DNA of 64,000 bases from JAHCHG01 sp041394845 (GCA_041394845.1 JAWKHL010000001.1:806001-870000); one strand, 5' to 3'. Shown: positions 45,649 to 55,191, counted from the stretch's first letter. Notes: generated by a model not told the origin, from the letters alone. A program made the numbers and translations.

Positions 45649-47856
45649 ATGATTCGGATAGAAGATGTGATTGAAAAAGTGGCCGGTAACCGCCCGGAAC
45701 CCAACATTGAGTTGATCCGGCGGGCCTATCTTTTTTCAGCATTACATCACAGAGGACAAAAACGGGCTTCCGGCGAACCTTATCTGGTTCATCCGTTGGC
45801 CGTCGCCGACATTTTGGCGGAAATGAGGCTTGATGAGGTCAGCGTTTCCACCGGGTTGCTCCACGATGTTGTCGAAGATACGTTGGTTGACCTCGATACA
45901 ATAAAGGAATATTTCGGTGATGAAATAACCCGTCTGGTTGATGGTTTGACCAAAATCGCCCATATCAGCAACCTTTCAAAAGAAAAACAACAGGCCGAAA
46001 ACGTTCGAAAAATGGTTTTGGCAATGATCACCGACGTTCGGGTGGTTTTGATAAAATTGGCTGACAGACTCCACAACATGCGGACAATGCAGTTTCTCAA
46101 ACCAGAAAAAAGAGCCCGAATCTCACAGGAAACCCTGGATATTTACGCCCCCATCGCCCACCGCCTCGGTATGGGTAAGATACGAAGCGAACTTGAGGAT
46201 CTTTCCTTTCAAAATCTGCATCCCCAGGAATATAAAAAACTCTCCAAAGAAGTTGAAGCCAGAAGGCCTGAACTGGAGGCTAATTTAGAAAAGATCAAGA
46301 CCCTGATTTCCCAAAAACTGGAGGAAAATGAGGTTCCGTTCATCGAGATCCAAGGGCGGGTCAAAAGGCTTTATTCTCTTTGGAAAAAGTTGAAAAAAAG
46401 AAAATTAACCATCGATCAGGTCTATGATCTGATCGCCGCCAGGATCATTACTCCGAACGAAAAAAAAAATTGTTATCTTGCCCTTAGCGTCATCCATGAC
46501 ATTTGGACCCCGGTTCCCGAACGCTTTAAGGACTGGATCGCCATTCCCCGCGATAACCTGTACCAATCGCTCCACACCTCGGTTATCGGGGACGGAGGGC
46601 AGGCTTTTGAAGTTCAGATCAGAACCGAAGAAATGCACCACATCGCCGAGGAAGGAGTGGCGGCCCATTGGAAATATAAGGAGAAAAAGCTCGGAAATCA
46701 GGAAGATGATCAGAGTCTCGACGACTTGCGAAAAACGGTTGAGAAATTGCTTCTTCCTTTGGTCGAAAACACCAATGAGAACCAGGATTCCGAGGATTTT
46801 ATCGAATCTCTCAAACTGGATCTGTATCCGAAAGACGTTTACACTTTTACACCGATGGGCAAAGTGATTCAGTTGCCAAGGGGGGCGACGCCGATTGATT
46901 TCGCTTATGCGATTCACTCCGAGGTGGGCGATACCTGCACCGGAGCGAAGATAAACGGTCGGATCATACAGTTGAAGACCGAACTGCAAAACGGAGATGT
47001 GGTCGAGATCCTTACCACCTCCAATTCAAAACCCTCGCGGGACTGGCTCAATTACGTCGTCACATCGCGTGCGCGCAACCGGATTCGTCATTTTATCTCG
47101 GCGCAGCAAAGAACCGAATCGATCGAAATCGGGCGGAAATTGCTTGAAAAAGAGGCCGATAAATTCAGCGTTTCGCCCAAAAAACTGCTCAATAATGAAA
47201 ACGAGCTAAAAAGGATAGCCAATGAATACGGATTGGGTCGGCCCGAGGATCTTCTGGCCTCGATCGGTTACGGAAAGACCCTTCCCCGCAACGTTTTGGG
47301 GAAATATCTGGGGCCGGAAAAACTCGATGAGCTGGACCCCGATAAAAGAAAGGAAACCCGTTTGCAAAGCGGGATGAAAGCGGTTAAAAAGCTGATCGGT
47401 TTGGGCGAGGATGCCATCATTGTCAAGGGTGTTGACAATCTTTTGACCACCCGGGCCAGGTGTTGCAATCCGATCCGTGGAGAGGAAATTGTCGGGTATA
47501 TTTCGCTCGGAAAGGGAATCGTTGTTCACAACAAGCGTTGCAAAAATGTCAAACAATTAATGGTCAATAAAGATCGGATCGTTGAGGTTGAATGGGCCAA
47601 AAGCGAAAAGGACGAAATTCAATCGGTCCGCCTGCTGGCCACCACCGAAAACCGGACCGGTATGCTGGCCGGGATCACCAATGCCATTGCCGAAATAAAA
47701 ACCGGAATCAGGGACGCAAGGGCCATGGTTTCGAACGATGACAAGGGTTTGATCGAAATAACCATCGAGGTTTTCGATAAAAGACATCTGGACCGGGTCA
47801 TCAATTCGGTTGAACGGGTTCCGGGAGTCATTTCGGTTGAACGGGTAAATTCCTGA
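45649..47856 (+). CDS. Bifunctional (p)ppGpp synthetase/hydrolase, RelA/SpoT family
   Basis: The 735-residue protein starts at ATG 45649 (MIRIEDVIEKV); the TTG 15 nt upstream is unlikely. Domain order: HD hydrolase (HHRGQKRASGEPYLVHPLAV; LLHDVVEDT), synthetase (FKDWIAIPRDNLYQSLHTSV; VQIRTEEMHHIAEEGVAAHW), TGS (VYTFTPMGKVIQLPRGATP), a zinc-finger/helical region (RARCCNPIRGEEIVGY) and ACT (TTENRTGMLAGITNAI). The HD metal ligands and the synthetase motif are intact, so both activities are expected. It is the stringent-response alarmone enzyme. Confidence 0.96.
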   Translation: MIRIEDVIEKVAGNRPEPNIELIRRAYLFSALHHRGQKRASGEPYLVHPLAVADILAEMRLDEVSVSTGLLHDVVEDTLVDLDTIKEYFGDEITRLVDGLTKIAHISNLSKEKQQAENVRKMVLAMITDVRVVLIKLADRLHNMRTMQFLKPEKRARISQETLDIYAPIAHRLGMGKIRSELEDLSFQNLHPQEYKKLSKEVEARRPELEANLEKIKTLISQKLEENEVPFIEIQGRVKRLYSLWKKLKKRKLTIDQVYDLIAARIITPNEKKNCYLALSVIHDIWTPVPERFKDWIAIPRDNLYQSLHTSVIGDGGQAFEVQIRTEEMHHIAEEGVAAHWKYKEKKLGNQEDDQSLDDLRKTVEKLLLPLVENTNENQDSEDFIESLKLDLYPKDVYTFTPMGKVIQLPRGATPIDFAYAIHSEVGDTCTGAKINGRIIQLKTELQNGDVVEILTTSNSKPSRDWLNYVVTSRARNRIRHFISAQQRTESIEIGRKLLEKEADKFSVSPKKLLNNENELKRIANEYGLGRPEDLLASIGYGKTLPRNVLGKYLGPEKLDELDPDKRKETRLQSGMKAVKKLIGLGEDAIIVKGVDNLLTTRARCCNPIRGEEIVGYISLGKGIVVHNKRCKNVKQLMVNKDRIVEVEWAKSEKDEIQSVRLLATTENRTGMLAGITNAIAEIKTGIRDARAMVSNDDKGLIEITIEVFDKRHLDRVINSVERVPGVISVERVNS

Positions 47857-47989
47857 TTTTTCCTTCAAAAATTGATAAAATACTCTCAATTGCCGACAAA
47901 TACGGGACCTTATACTTTCCTTTTCCGGATTAATCTGTTAAAATTCGCCTTTTGCTTGGATAAAAATCAAGGAAAAGTCAAAAAAAATT

Positions 47990-48370
47990 GTGAAGGAAAT
48001 TATTTCAACCGAAAAAGCACCGGGAGCCATCGGGCCCTACTCTCAGGCAGTCAAAGCCGGAAATTTTGTATTTTGTTCGGGACAGATCCCGATCGATCCC
48101 GAAACCGGCGAATTCGTCTCTCAGGATGTGGCGGAGCAAACCGAGCAGGTGATAAAGAATCTGAAGGCGGTTTTGGAGGCGGCCGGGACGGGGTTGGGGA
48201 ATGTTGTCAAAACCACCGTTTTTTTAGCCGATATGAACGACTTTGGGGCTATGAACGAGGTTTACGCCAAACATTTCAACGAGAACAAACCCGCCAGGGC
48301 GACGGTTCAGGCGGCGCGGCTTCCCCGAGATGCCCGGGTTGAGATCGAAGTGATCGCACTGACGGAATAG
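47990..48370 (+). CDS. ridA: RidA family protein (reactive intermediate deaminase)
   Basis: The 126-residue protein from a GTG start reads KEIISTEKAPGAIGPYSQAV, FCSGQIPIDPETGEFV and ends KPARATVQAARLPRDARVEIEVIAL; the Arg in PARATV and the C-terminal Glu are the active-site residues of RidA. It hydrolyses enamine/imine intermediates from PLP enzymes. Length is typical. Confidence 0.94.
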   Translation: MKEIISTEKAPGAIGPYSQAVKAGNFVFCSGQIPIDPETGEFVSQDVAEQTEQVIKNLKAVLEAAGTGLGNVVKTTVFLADMNDFGAMNEVYAKHFNENKPARATVQAARLPRDARVEIEVIALTE

Positions 48371-48393
48371 GGTTTTTATTTAAATAAAGTAAA

Positions 48394-48424
48394 GCCAAAG
48401 GAAGAAATTAATTCCCCCTTTGGC
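48394..48424 (-). terminator. Putative rpmB terminator
   Basis: GCCAAAGG (48394-48401) pairs with CCTTTGGC (48417-48424). On the minus strand it is followed by a T-rich tract, 33 nt beyond the rpmB stop. Confidence 0.45.
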
Positions 48425-48457
48425 AACCAATGTTGGTGGTTGTATCTCAAAACTAAA

Positions 48458-48652
48458 TTAAGCAGCTTTGACAATTTTGCCGCTTTTGATACAACGGGTG
48501 CAAACTTTCATGCGCATATTTCCGCCCTGCGGCCGCTGAACGCGGATCTTTTGCAGATTCGGATTAAACCGACGGCGGGTTTTATTGTTAGCATGTGAAA
48601 CATTGTTACCGAATTGCGGGCCTTTTCCGCAGACGTCGCATCTTTTTGCCAT
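48458..48652 (-). CDS. rpmB: 50S ribosomal protein L28 (zinc-binding form)
   Basis: The 64-residue protein begins MAKRCDVCGKGPQFGNNVSH and ends with VCTRCIKSGKIVK. Two CXXC pairs form the zinc ribbon of C+ type L28. A GGAGG ribosome site precedes the ATG. It is a structural component of the large subunit. Confidence 0.97.
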   Translation of the reverse strand: MAKRCDVCGKGPQFGNNVSHANNKTRRRFNPNLQKIRVQRPQGGNMRMKVCTRCIKSGKIVKAA

Positions 48653-48691
48653 AATAATAAGCCTCCAGGATTTATAATAACGAGGTAAAAA

Positions 48692-48721
48692 TTGAGTTTG
48701 GAAAAATTATGTCAAACTCAA
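48692..48721. promoter_or_regulatory. Inverted repeat in the rpmB leader
   Basis: TTGAGTTTG (48692-48700) and its exact complement CAAACTCAA (48713-48721) are separated by 12 nt. It lies between the rpmB promoter and ribosome site, and upstream of the divergent PPIase gene. It could be an operator or an RNA hairpin for autoregulation. Confidence 0.5.
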
Positions 48722-48729
48722 AATCAGAA

Positions 48730-48757
48730 ATTATAACAAAATTTTTAGGATAATCAA
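48730..48757 (-). promoter_or_regulatory. Sigma70-type promoter of rpmB
   Basis: On the minus strand, TTGATT (48757-48752) and TATAAT (48735-48730) are 16 bp apart, and the -10 carries an upstream TG. Confidence 0.6.
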
Positions 48758-48760
48758 GTA

Positions 48761-50017
48761 ATGATTGAAACTGTTAAGTTTGAAGGAGTAAAAGCCAAAG
48801 TGCAAAAAAACAAATTTAAGTATTTTGCGGTCGCTTTTTTAGCCATTGCAATATCTACCCTGAGCGGTTGTAACGGAGCCGGCGCTGGACCCGCCGAGGG
48901 AGAAATGAATTCCAATGAAACCGCCGCAACCGTTAACGGAAGGGAGATCAAACTGGAAGACGTGGAGCGGGTTTTGAAACAACAGGCCCAGGGGCAGGAA
49001 AATAAACTTTCTCCCCTCGAATTGGCCCAGGCCCGACTTCAGATCCTGGAAGGGTTGATCCAACAGGAGGTCATGTTTCAAAAGGCCCAGACGGAAAACG
49101 CGGTTCCCAATGAAGAAGAGGTAACGGCCGAAGTCAACCGCCAGAAAACAGGTAGCGGAGTTTCTCAGGAAGAATTTGATAAACGGTTGAAAGAGGCGGG
49201 TTTTACCGAAGAAACGTTTCGTGAAAGTGTCAAAAAGGGACTGGCAGCCCAAAAGTTGGTCGATAAAATCACCGGCAAGATCGAATCCCCGAAGGACAAG
49301 GAAATCGAGGATTTTTATTCGGGAAATAAAGAGGCCTTTGTAAAGAAAAAGGGAGTCAAATTGGCGGCAATTGTGATCGACCCGACAAACAGCGGGGAAG
49401 GCGATAAAACCATTGACGAACAATCCGCCGTCTTGGCCGGAAACGAGATCATCAAACAATTACAACAAGGAGCGGATTTTGCCACGCTTGCCAGAGAAAA
49501 AAGCGAGGACCAAAGCCGTTTTCAAGGCGGCGATTTGGGCTATGTTTCCGAGGAGCAAATGAAGCAAAGCTTTCCTCCACAAGTGGCGGCTACTTTGATG
49601 AGCCCTGATTTCAAGGTTGGTCAGATACTGCCGACCCCGATGCAGGGTAAATTTTACATCCTCAAATTGCAGGAAAGAAGCGATAAGGATGAGGATTTGA
49701 CCCTGGAAAGTCCCGGTGTTCGTCAAAAAGTAATTGATGCTCTGATCAGCGCCCGCAAACAATTGCTGGCCGCCTCCTATCAGGCGATCGCCATGAACGA
49801 AGCCAAGATCGAGAATTTTCTGGCCCGGAAGGTGGTGGAAAATCCGAACAACCTGAGCGGCGCCCGTCCGGCTCAGCCTCCGACTGAGGGCAGCCCGAGT
49901 CCGCAGGCCAGCCCGGGAACCGGGGAAAAGGAAAAGGCCGGGGAAAAATCCAGCCCCGAAGCTCAAAAATCACCCGCCGAATCTGAAAAGAAAGGGACGG
50001 AAAATTCGGGTAAATAA
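48761..50017 (+). CDS. Parvulin-type peptidyl-prolyl isomerase lipoprotein (SurA/PrsA-like)
   Basis: The 418-residue protein has a signal sequence with lipobox LSGC near residue 36, a SurA-N helical chaperone region (AATVNGREIKLEDVERVLKQ) and a rotamase domain (DFATLAREKSEDQSRFQGGDLGYVSEEQM). The C-terminal 70 residues are Pro/Ser/Glu-rich and disordered. It likely folds exported or outer-membrane proteins. Divergent from rpmB; a terminator follows. Confidence 0.9.
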   Translation: MIETVKFEGVKAKVQKNKFKYFAVAFLAIAISTLSGCNGAGAGPAEGEMNSNETAATVNGREIKLEDVERVLKQQAQGQENKLSPLELAQARLQILEGLIQQEVMFQKAQTENAVPNEEEVTAEVNRQKTGSGVSQEEFDKRLKEAGFTEETFRESVKKGLAAQKLVDKITGKIESPKDKEIEDFYSGNKEAFVKKKGVKLAAIVIDPTNSGEGDKTIDEQSAVLAGNEIIKQLQQGADFATLAREKSEDQSRFQGGDLGYVSEEQMKQSFPPQVAATLMSPDFKVGQILPTPMQGKFYILKLQERSDKDEDLTLESPGVRQKVIDALISARKQLLAASYQAIAMNEAKIENFLARKVVENPNNLSGARPAQPPTEGSPSPQASPGTGEKEKAGEKSSPEAQKSPAESEKKGTENSGK

Positions 50018-50042
50018 ATTTTCCCTTTGATAATAAATGCCG

Positions 50043-50072
50043 AAAGGCGGGTTTTCGGGCCCGCCTTTTTTC
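50043..50072 (+). terminator. Rho-independent terminator
   Basis: AAAGGCGGG (50043-50051) pairs with CCCGCCTTT (50060-50068), followed by a T-run. Confidence 0.88.
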
Positions 50073-50095
50073 GGTTTTGAAAGAGAATTGAAAAG

Positions 50096-52006
50096 ATGCT
50101 TTTCAGACTTTCCGAAATCAATAAATCATACGGCGGAAATGAAATTCTAAGAGGAGTTTCCTTCCAAGTGAACCCCGGCGAAAAAATTGGCCTGGTCGGG
50201 CGCAACGGGGCGGGCAAGACAACAGTTTTTCGCCTTATTACCGGAGAGGAATCGCCGGATTCGGGAAATGTCTTTAAGACCGGGAATTTGAGGATCGGCC
50301 TTTTGGAACAACATGTTGATTTTTCCGAGAGGGAAACCGTTCACACCGCCGCCCTTTCGGCCTTCCAAAGGATCCACGATATCGAGTCCGAAATGCGTCT
50401 TTTGGAACTGGAAATGGCTGAAAAGGTATCTCAGGAAGTGCTTGATGATTACGCCGAATTGCAGACCGAATTTGAACGACTCGACGGATTTTCCTATACC
50501 GCCCGGGCCGAAGCAATTCTTCTGGGCCTCGGGTTCGAACGGGAAAAATGGGATCTTCCCACCGAAAATCTTTCCGGGGGACAAAAAAACCGGCTCGGGC
50601 TGGCCCGCCTTCTGCTTTCGGAACCCGACATTCTCTTACTCGACGAACCGACCAATCATTTGGACGTTTCGGCGGTTGAATGGCTCGAATCCTTTTTGCA
50701 GAATTACGACCGGTCTTACATAATCATCAGCCACGACCGGTATTTTCTTGACCGAACCTGCCAAAGGATAATTGAGATCGAAAACGGGAAGGCCGTTTCC
50801 TACAACGGAAATTATTCCCGGTTTCTAATTGAAAGAGAACTGCGTCGCGAACAGCAAAAGCGCGAGTTTGAAAACCAGCAGGCGTTCATTCAGAAAACCG
50901 AACAGTTCATCCGCAAAAATCTGGCGGGACAAAAAACCAAGCAGGCCAAATCAAGAAGGAACTTGCTTGAGAGGTTGGATAGGATCGAAGCGGTCGCCCC
51001 TGAAAAGGGAAGCGGCAATTTTCAGATCAAAAAAGTCGAGCGTTCCGGCGGAAACGTTCTTTCGGTTGAGGATCTGGCCATCGGTTACGGGGAGAAGGTT
51101 TTGGCCGGAGACATCAGTTTTACGCTTCACCGGGGCGAGTGTCTGGGAATTATCGGCGGCAACGGAACCGGAAAAACGACCTTTTTGAAAACCATTTTGG
51201 GAAAAAAGCGGGAACTTGAGGGCAAAATGATCTGGGGAACGAAAACCGAAACCGGATATTATTCTCAGGAACTTGAGGGTTTGGAGGAGAGAAACGAGAT
51301 CATCAACGAACTCCGGCGGGTCGCCCCGCTGGCCGAAAACGGGGAATTGCGTTCCTTTTTGGCCAAGTTTCTTTTTTTCGGAGAAGAGGTTTTCAAACCG
51401 GTTTCCGCTCTTTCCGGGGGAGAAAAGGGAAGACTGGCATTGGCCAAGCTTGTCTATTCCAACGTCAATGTTCTGGTTTTGGACGAGCCCACAAACCATT
51501 TGGACATCCCCTCGCGCGAGGCTCTGGAAGAAGCTTTGAAAAGTTATCCGGGAACGATCCTGGCGGTCAGCCACGACCGGTTTTTTCTCGATCAGATCGC
51601 CACCCAGATTTTCTCCTTTGAGGGAGATTGTAAAATTGAGATCTTTCAGGGGAATTATTCGGAATTTCACGATTGGAAAGAAAGGCAGGAGGAAATCACG
51701 CGCACCGTCCCGGACCAAAATCAGAAAAAAGAGGGGGAAAACAACGATCAGAAATCTTCTGCCAAATCCCTTTCCAAACTTTCAAAAAATGAAATCAAAA
51801 GGATGCGCGACCGAATAAAACAGATCGAAGAGGAGATTCCGAGATTAGAGGAAAGGGCCTCGAATTTTACCCTCCAGATGTCCCGTCCGGAAATCGCCTC
51901 AAATCATGAAGATTTGCAAAAGATCAGCAACGAATTCCAAACCACCGAAAAACAAATTCAGGAACTGTTCGAAGAATGGGATCGGTTATCCGATCAATTG
52001 GGATGA
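50096..52006 (+). CDS. ABC-F family ATP-binding protein (Uup/EttA-like)
   Basis: The 636-residue soluble protein has two ABC ATPase domains: Walker A GRNGAGKTT and GGNGTGKTT, signatures LSGGQKNR and LSGGEKGR, and Walker B LLLDEPTNHLD and LVLDEPTNHLD. A charged linker between them (the ABC-F P-site tRNA-interaction motif region) and a C-terminal coiled coil (KRMRDRIKQIEEEIPRLEE) complete the ABC-F plan. Such proteins act on the ribosome. The stop is 17 nt from the convergent guaB stop. Confidence 0.95.
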   Translation: MLFRLSEINKSYGGNEILRGVSFQVNPGEKIGLVGRNGAGKTTVFRLITGEESPDSGNVFKTGNLRIGLLEQHVDFSERETVHTAALSAFQRIHDIESEMRLLELEMAEKVSQEVLDDYAELQTEFERLDGFSYTARAEAILLGLGFEREKWDLPTENLSGGQKNRLGLARLLLSEPDILLLDEPTNHLDVSAVEWLESFLQNYDRSYIIISHDRYFLDRTCQRIIEIENGKAVSYNGNYSRFLIERELRREQQKREFENQQAFIQKTEQFIRKNLAGQKTKQAKSRRNLLERLDRIEAVAPEKGSGNFQIKKVERSGGNVLSVEDLAIGYGEKVLAGDISFTLHRGECLGIIGGNGTGKTTFLKTILGKKRELEGKMIWGTKTETGYYSQELEGLEERNEIINELRRVAPLAENGELRSFLAKFLFFGEEVFKPVSALSGGEKGRLALAKLVYSNVNVLVLDEPTNHLDIPSREALEEALKSYPGTILAVSHDRFFLDQIATQIFSFEGDCKIEIFQGNYSEFHDWKERQEEITRTVPDQNQKKEGENNDQKSSAKSLSKLSKNEIKRMRDRIKQIEEEIPRLEERASNFTLQMSRPEIASNHEDLQKISNEFQTTEKQIQELFEEWDRLSDQLG

Positions 52007-52023
52007 TTCCCGCTTTTTTTGAA

Positions 52024-53493
52024 CTAACTTTCCACCTGATAATTCGGAGCCTCTTTGGTAATTATCACATCGTGAACGTGCGATTCTCTCAATCCGGCGG
52101 AGGTGATTCGGATGAATTTCGCTTTTTCGTGCATTTCCTTGATGGTCCGGCAACCGGTGTAACCCATTCCCGAACGGAGACCTCCGACCAGCTGGATGAC
52201 CGTCTCTTCGAGAGTTCCCTTATAGGCCACACGGCCTTCAATCCCTTCGGGAACATATTTGGAATCAACGCTGGTTGTTTCCTGTGAATAACGGTCGGAG
52301 GAGCCTCGTTTCATCGCGCCGATCGAACCCATTCCCCGATAGGTTTTAAAAGACCTTCCCTGATAAAGGATGACTTCGCCGGGAGCCTCCGCCGTTCCCG
52401 CGAAAAGAGAGCCGATCATGACAGAATCGGCTCCGGTGGCGATGGCTTTGGCAACATCGCCGGAAAACTTCACCCCGCCGTCGGCAATGACGGGGACGTC
52501 CGAACTGCGGGCCGCCTCCACGCATTCGTGAATGGCTGTGATTTGCGGAACCCCGGCCCCGGTAACGACCCGCGTGGTACAAATGCTTCCCGGACCGATC
52601 CCGACCTTTACGGCATCGACCCCGGCCTCGATCAAGGCCCGTGTGGCCTCGCCGGTGGCAACATTTCCGGCAATGACTTCGACTTCGGGGAAATCCTTTT
52701 TAACCTTTTTAACGGCTTGGATCACACGGGAACTGTGGCCGTGGGCGGTGTCGATCACCAGACAATCAACCCGCGAATTCACCAATTCCTTTGCCCGCTC
52801 CAGAAAATCTCCAGTGGCTCCGATGGCGGCGGCCACCCGGAGGCGGCCCAGCTCATCTTTGGCGGCGTGCGGGTATTTGATCGCTTTTTGGATGTCCTTG
52901 ACCGTGATTAATCCTTTTAACAGCCCGTCTTCGTCAACCACCAGCAGTTTTTCGATCCGGTGTTTTTGCAGTTTGACCTTGGCCTCATCCAGAGTTGTTC
53001 CGATCGGGACGGTAACCAACGGCTGTTTGGTCATTACCTGAGAGACTGGAATATTAAAGCGGGTTTCAAACCGAAGATCGCGGTTGGTGATAATTCCAAC
53101 CAGATGTCCGTTTTCATCGACCACGGGGACGCCGCTGATTTTGTAACGCTCCATCACCTTCAAGGCATCGGAAACAAGCGCGTTGTCGCTGATAGTTACG
53201 GGATCGACGATCATTCCCGATTCCGAACGTTTTACCTTGTCGACCTCTTCGGCCTGATGCTCGATGGACAAATTCTTGTGAATCACGCCGATCCCGCCCT
53301 GCTGGGCCAGGGCGATGGCGAGGGCCGCTTCGGTAACGGTATCCATCGCCGAGGAACAGAGCGGAATATTGATGTTTATGTTTCGCGAAAAGCGGGTGCT
53401 GGTATCGGTGTCGCCGGGAAGTATTTCCGAATAGCCGGGGACGAGCAACACATCGTCAAAGGTCAAACCTTCCTGAATTTTTTGAATCTCCAT
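52024..53493 (-). CDS. guaB: Inosine-5'-monophosphate dehydrogenase
   Basis: The 489-residue enzyme converts IMP to XMP, the committed step of GTP synthesis. The N-terminal barrel starts LTFDDVLLVPGYSEI, two CBS domains occupy residues about 95-205, and the active-site loop is GIGPGSICTTRVV with catalytic Cys305. GMGSIGAMKRGSSDRY and the mobile flap region follow. Length is typical. Confidence 0.98.
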   Translation of the reverse strand: MEIQKIQEGLTFDDVLLVPGYSEILPGDTDTSTRFSRNININIPLCSSAMDTVTEAALAIALAQQGGIGVIHKNLSIEHQAEEVDKVKRSESGMIVDPVTISDNALVSDALKVMERYKISGVPVVDENGHLVGIITNRDLRFETRFNIPVSQVMTKQPLVTVPIGTTLDEAKVKLQKHRIEKLLVVDEDGLLKGLITVKDIQKAIKYPHAAKDELGRLRVAAAIGATGDFLERAKELVNSRVDCLVIDTAHGHSSRVIQAVKKVKKDFPEVEVIAGNVATGEATRALIEAGVDAVKVGIGPGSICTTRVVTGAGVPQITAIHECVEAARSSDVPVIADGGVKFSGDVAKAIATGADSVMIGSLFAGTAEAPGEVILYQGRSFKTYRGMGSIGAMKRGSSDRYSQETTSVDSKYVPEGIEGRVAYKGTLEETVIQLVGGLRSGMGYTGCRTIKEMHEKAKFIRITSAGLRESHVHDVIITKEAPNYQVES

Positions 53494-53510
53494 AATAATA
53501 AAAAATAAAC

Positions 53511-53537
53511 AAAAAAGCCCGCAATTATCTTGCGGGC
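53511..53537 (-). terminator. Rho-independent terminator of the RodZ-like gene
   Basis: GCCCGCAA (53517-53524) pairs with TTGCGGGC (53530-53537). On the minus strand a TTTTTT run follows. It separates the RodZ-like gene from guaB. Confidence 0.88.
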
Positions 53538-53604
53538 GCGGTTTCGCTTTTATCGTTGAAAAATATTAATTTCAATTTTTTCTTGTAAAAAAGCCTCATA
53601 AAAA

Positions 53605-54456
53605 TTATTGAACCTTTTCTCCCGTACTAGCCGATTCGGATTTCTGGCTATCGTTAAAAACAATCTCCCCTTTTTGTAAAATCTCTCCTACGTTTTCCTT
53701 TGAAATAGTAAATTCGATGGCCTGCCGACTCGGGTTTTCGGGGTCGGAGGGAAGTTTAATTTCCTGACCATTGATGGTCATCCGGACATTCCCCGTTTGA
53801 TATTTGGAATAGGTTATCAGCAGGCTCTCCTGAACATCGGCTTCCAGCGGGGTATCGGGAGTAATATTTTGACTTTGCCCCTTGCCGTCCAGCTTATAGG
53901 TTACCGAAGTTGTTTCGCTTAAAGCCTTCAATTGAACCTTGATCTGACCGGGGGCCGCTACCGGCGCCTGATTGTTGGCCGGAGAGGGATTCCCGTTGGA
54001 GTTGGGAGCGTTGGAATTATTGGCCGGCGACGGGGTCGGGGTGGATGAAACCAGCCCGTTATCCCCGTAATAATTGGCAAAAGCGTAGGCTCCCCAGGAA
54101 ATCAATCCCAAGATAATAATTGCAAAAATAATGGTTAAAAGAGTGGAGGAGTTGCTCCGGTCGTCGGTCAGAACCTCAGGGCGGTAGGTTTTCGTTTCGG
54201 TCTCGGCCGGATTGTCCTGATTGGCCATCAAACGAGAGTAATCCTGAAGGGCTTCCTGTTCGTCTACCCCGACATATTTGGCATAAGATTTGACAAATCC
54301 CTTGTTGAAAATCCCGCCCGGCAAGGCTCGATAATCATCGGCTTCTATTCCTTCAAGATATAGTGATGAAATACGGGTTTGCTCAGCGACTTCGCTTATT
54401 GTGATGCCTCGGGCTTCACGGGCTTGCCGCAGTTTTTCGCCAAGAGTTAATGCCAT
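53605..54456 (-). CDS. RodZ-like helix-turn-helix membrane protein
   Basis: The 283-residue protein has an N-terminal HTH (GEKLRQAREARGITISEVAEQTRI, here in part; residues about 1-75), one membrane helix (TLLTIIFAIIILGLISWGAY), a Ser/Asn/Pro-rich linker and a C-terminal beta domain of the DUF4115 type (QIKVQLKALSETTSVTYKLDG). RodZ links MreB to the envelope in rod-shaped cells. It is divergent from the BMC operon. Confidence 0.88.
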   Translation of the reverse strand: MALTLGEKLRQAREARGITISEVAEQTRISSLYLEGIEADDYRALPGGIFNKGFVKSYAKYVGVDEQEALQDYSRLMANQDNPAETETKTYRPEVLTDDRSNSSTLLTIIFAIIILGLISWGAYAFANYYGDNGLVSSTPTPSPANNSNAPNSNGNPSPANNQAPVAAPGQIKVQLKALSETTSVTYKLDGKGQSQNITPDTPLEADVQESLLITYSKYQTGNVRMTINGQEIKLPSDPENPSRQAIEFTISKENVGEILQKGEIVFNDSQKSESASTGEKVQ

Positions 54457-54608
54457 TTTGTCTGTGTTTATCGCGTCCTTAACGGTTGAAAAACCTTTAT
54501 CGATCTAAAAATGAAATATATCGCCTATAAACCAGCAATGTCAATTCTTTCAAACCTTTTGTTCCTCCTTGCGGCCCGCTTGATTAATACACCGAGCGCG
54601 TGTTACGT

Positions 54609-54640
54609 TTAGAAATTCTAATTGGTTTAACTAAATTTCT
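54609..54640. promoter_or_regulatory. Palindromic operator-like site upstream of the BMC operon
   Basis: TTAGAAATTCTAA (54609-54621) is a perfect palindrome around a central A, and AATTTCT at 54634-54640 repeats one arm. It lies about 50-65 nt before the first shell-gene ATG. No regulator gene adjoins. Confidence 0.35.
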
Positions 54641-54673
54641 GCAGTTTTAATAAATAAAAGTGAGGATTGTTAA

Positions 54674-55069
54674 ATGGCTCTCGAAGCACTCGGAATGGTC
54701 GAAACAAAAGGTTTTGTAGGCGCGGTCGAAGCGGCCGACGCGATGGTCAAAGCCGCCAACGTTAATCTGATCGGAAAGGAATACATCGGTGCCGGGTATG
54801 TTACCGTTTTTGTCAGAGGAGATGTGGGAGCCGTAAAGGCGGCGACCGATGCCGGAGCGGCGGCGGCCCGAAGGGTTGGAGAACTGATCAGCGTCCACGT
54901 TATCCCCAGACCCCACGGCGAGGTGGAAAGGGTTTTGCCGAAGGGGACGGGTTACAGTCCGGATGAAAAAGCATTGCAAGGCGGCGGCCGGGGACAACTC
55001 GGTGCCGGAGACCCCGGCAACAGCGCCACTTCCGGAACCAAACAATCCGGCAAGACCAAGGCCAAATAA
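54674..55069 (+). CDS. Bacterial microcompartment shell protein, BMC-H (first)
   Basis: The 131-residue protein begins with the BMC domain: ALGMVETKGFVGAVEAADAM, the pore-loop strand IGAGYVTVFVRGDVGAVKAA and VHVIPRPHGEV. Single-domain hexamer-forming shell subunits of the EutM/PduA type look like this. Residues 95-131 are a Gly/Ser/Lys-rich tail not needed for the fold. GAGG precedes the ATG. It heads a five-gene operon with an aldehyde dehydrogenase. Confidence 0.95.
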   Translation: MALEALGMVETKGFVGAVEAADAMVKAANVNLIGKEYIGAGYVTVFVRGDVGAVKAATDAGAAAARRVGELISVHVIPRPHGEVERVLPKGTGYSPDEKALQGGGRGQLGAGDPGNSATSGTKQSGKTKAK

Positions 55070-55191
55070 GACTTTTTTTGGTAAACCACCGGATAGTTTT
55101 GAAAGCCAGTTTTGAGGCTTTTATTTGATTTTTTGACCTTTAAGGAAAGCTCCTTCCGGAATCCCCGGTTTCCCCTTTTTTAGAAGGAAAA

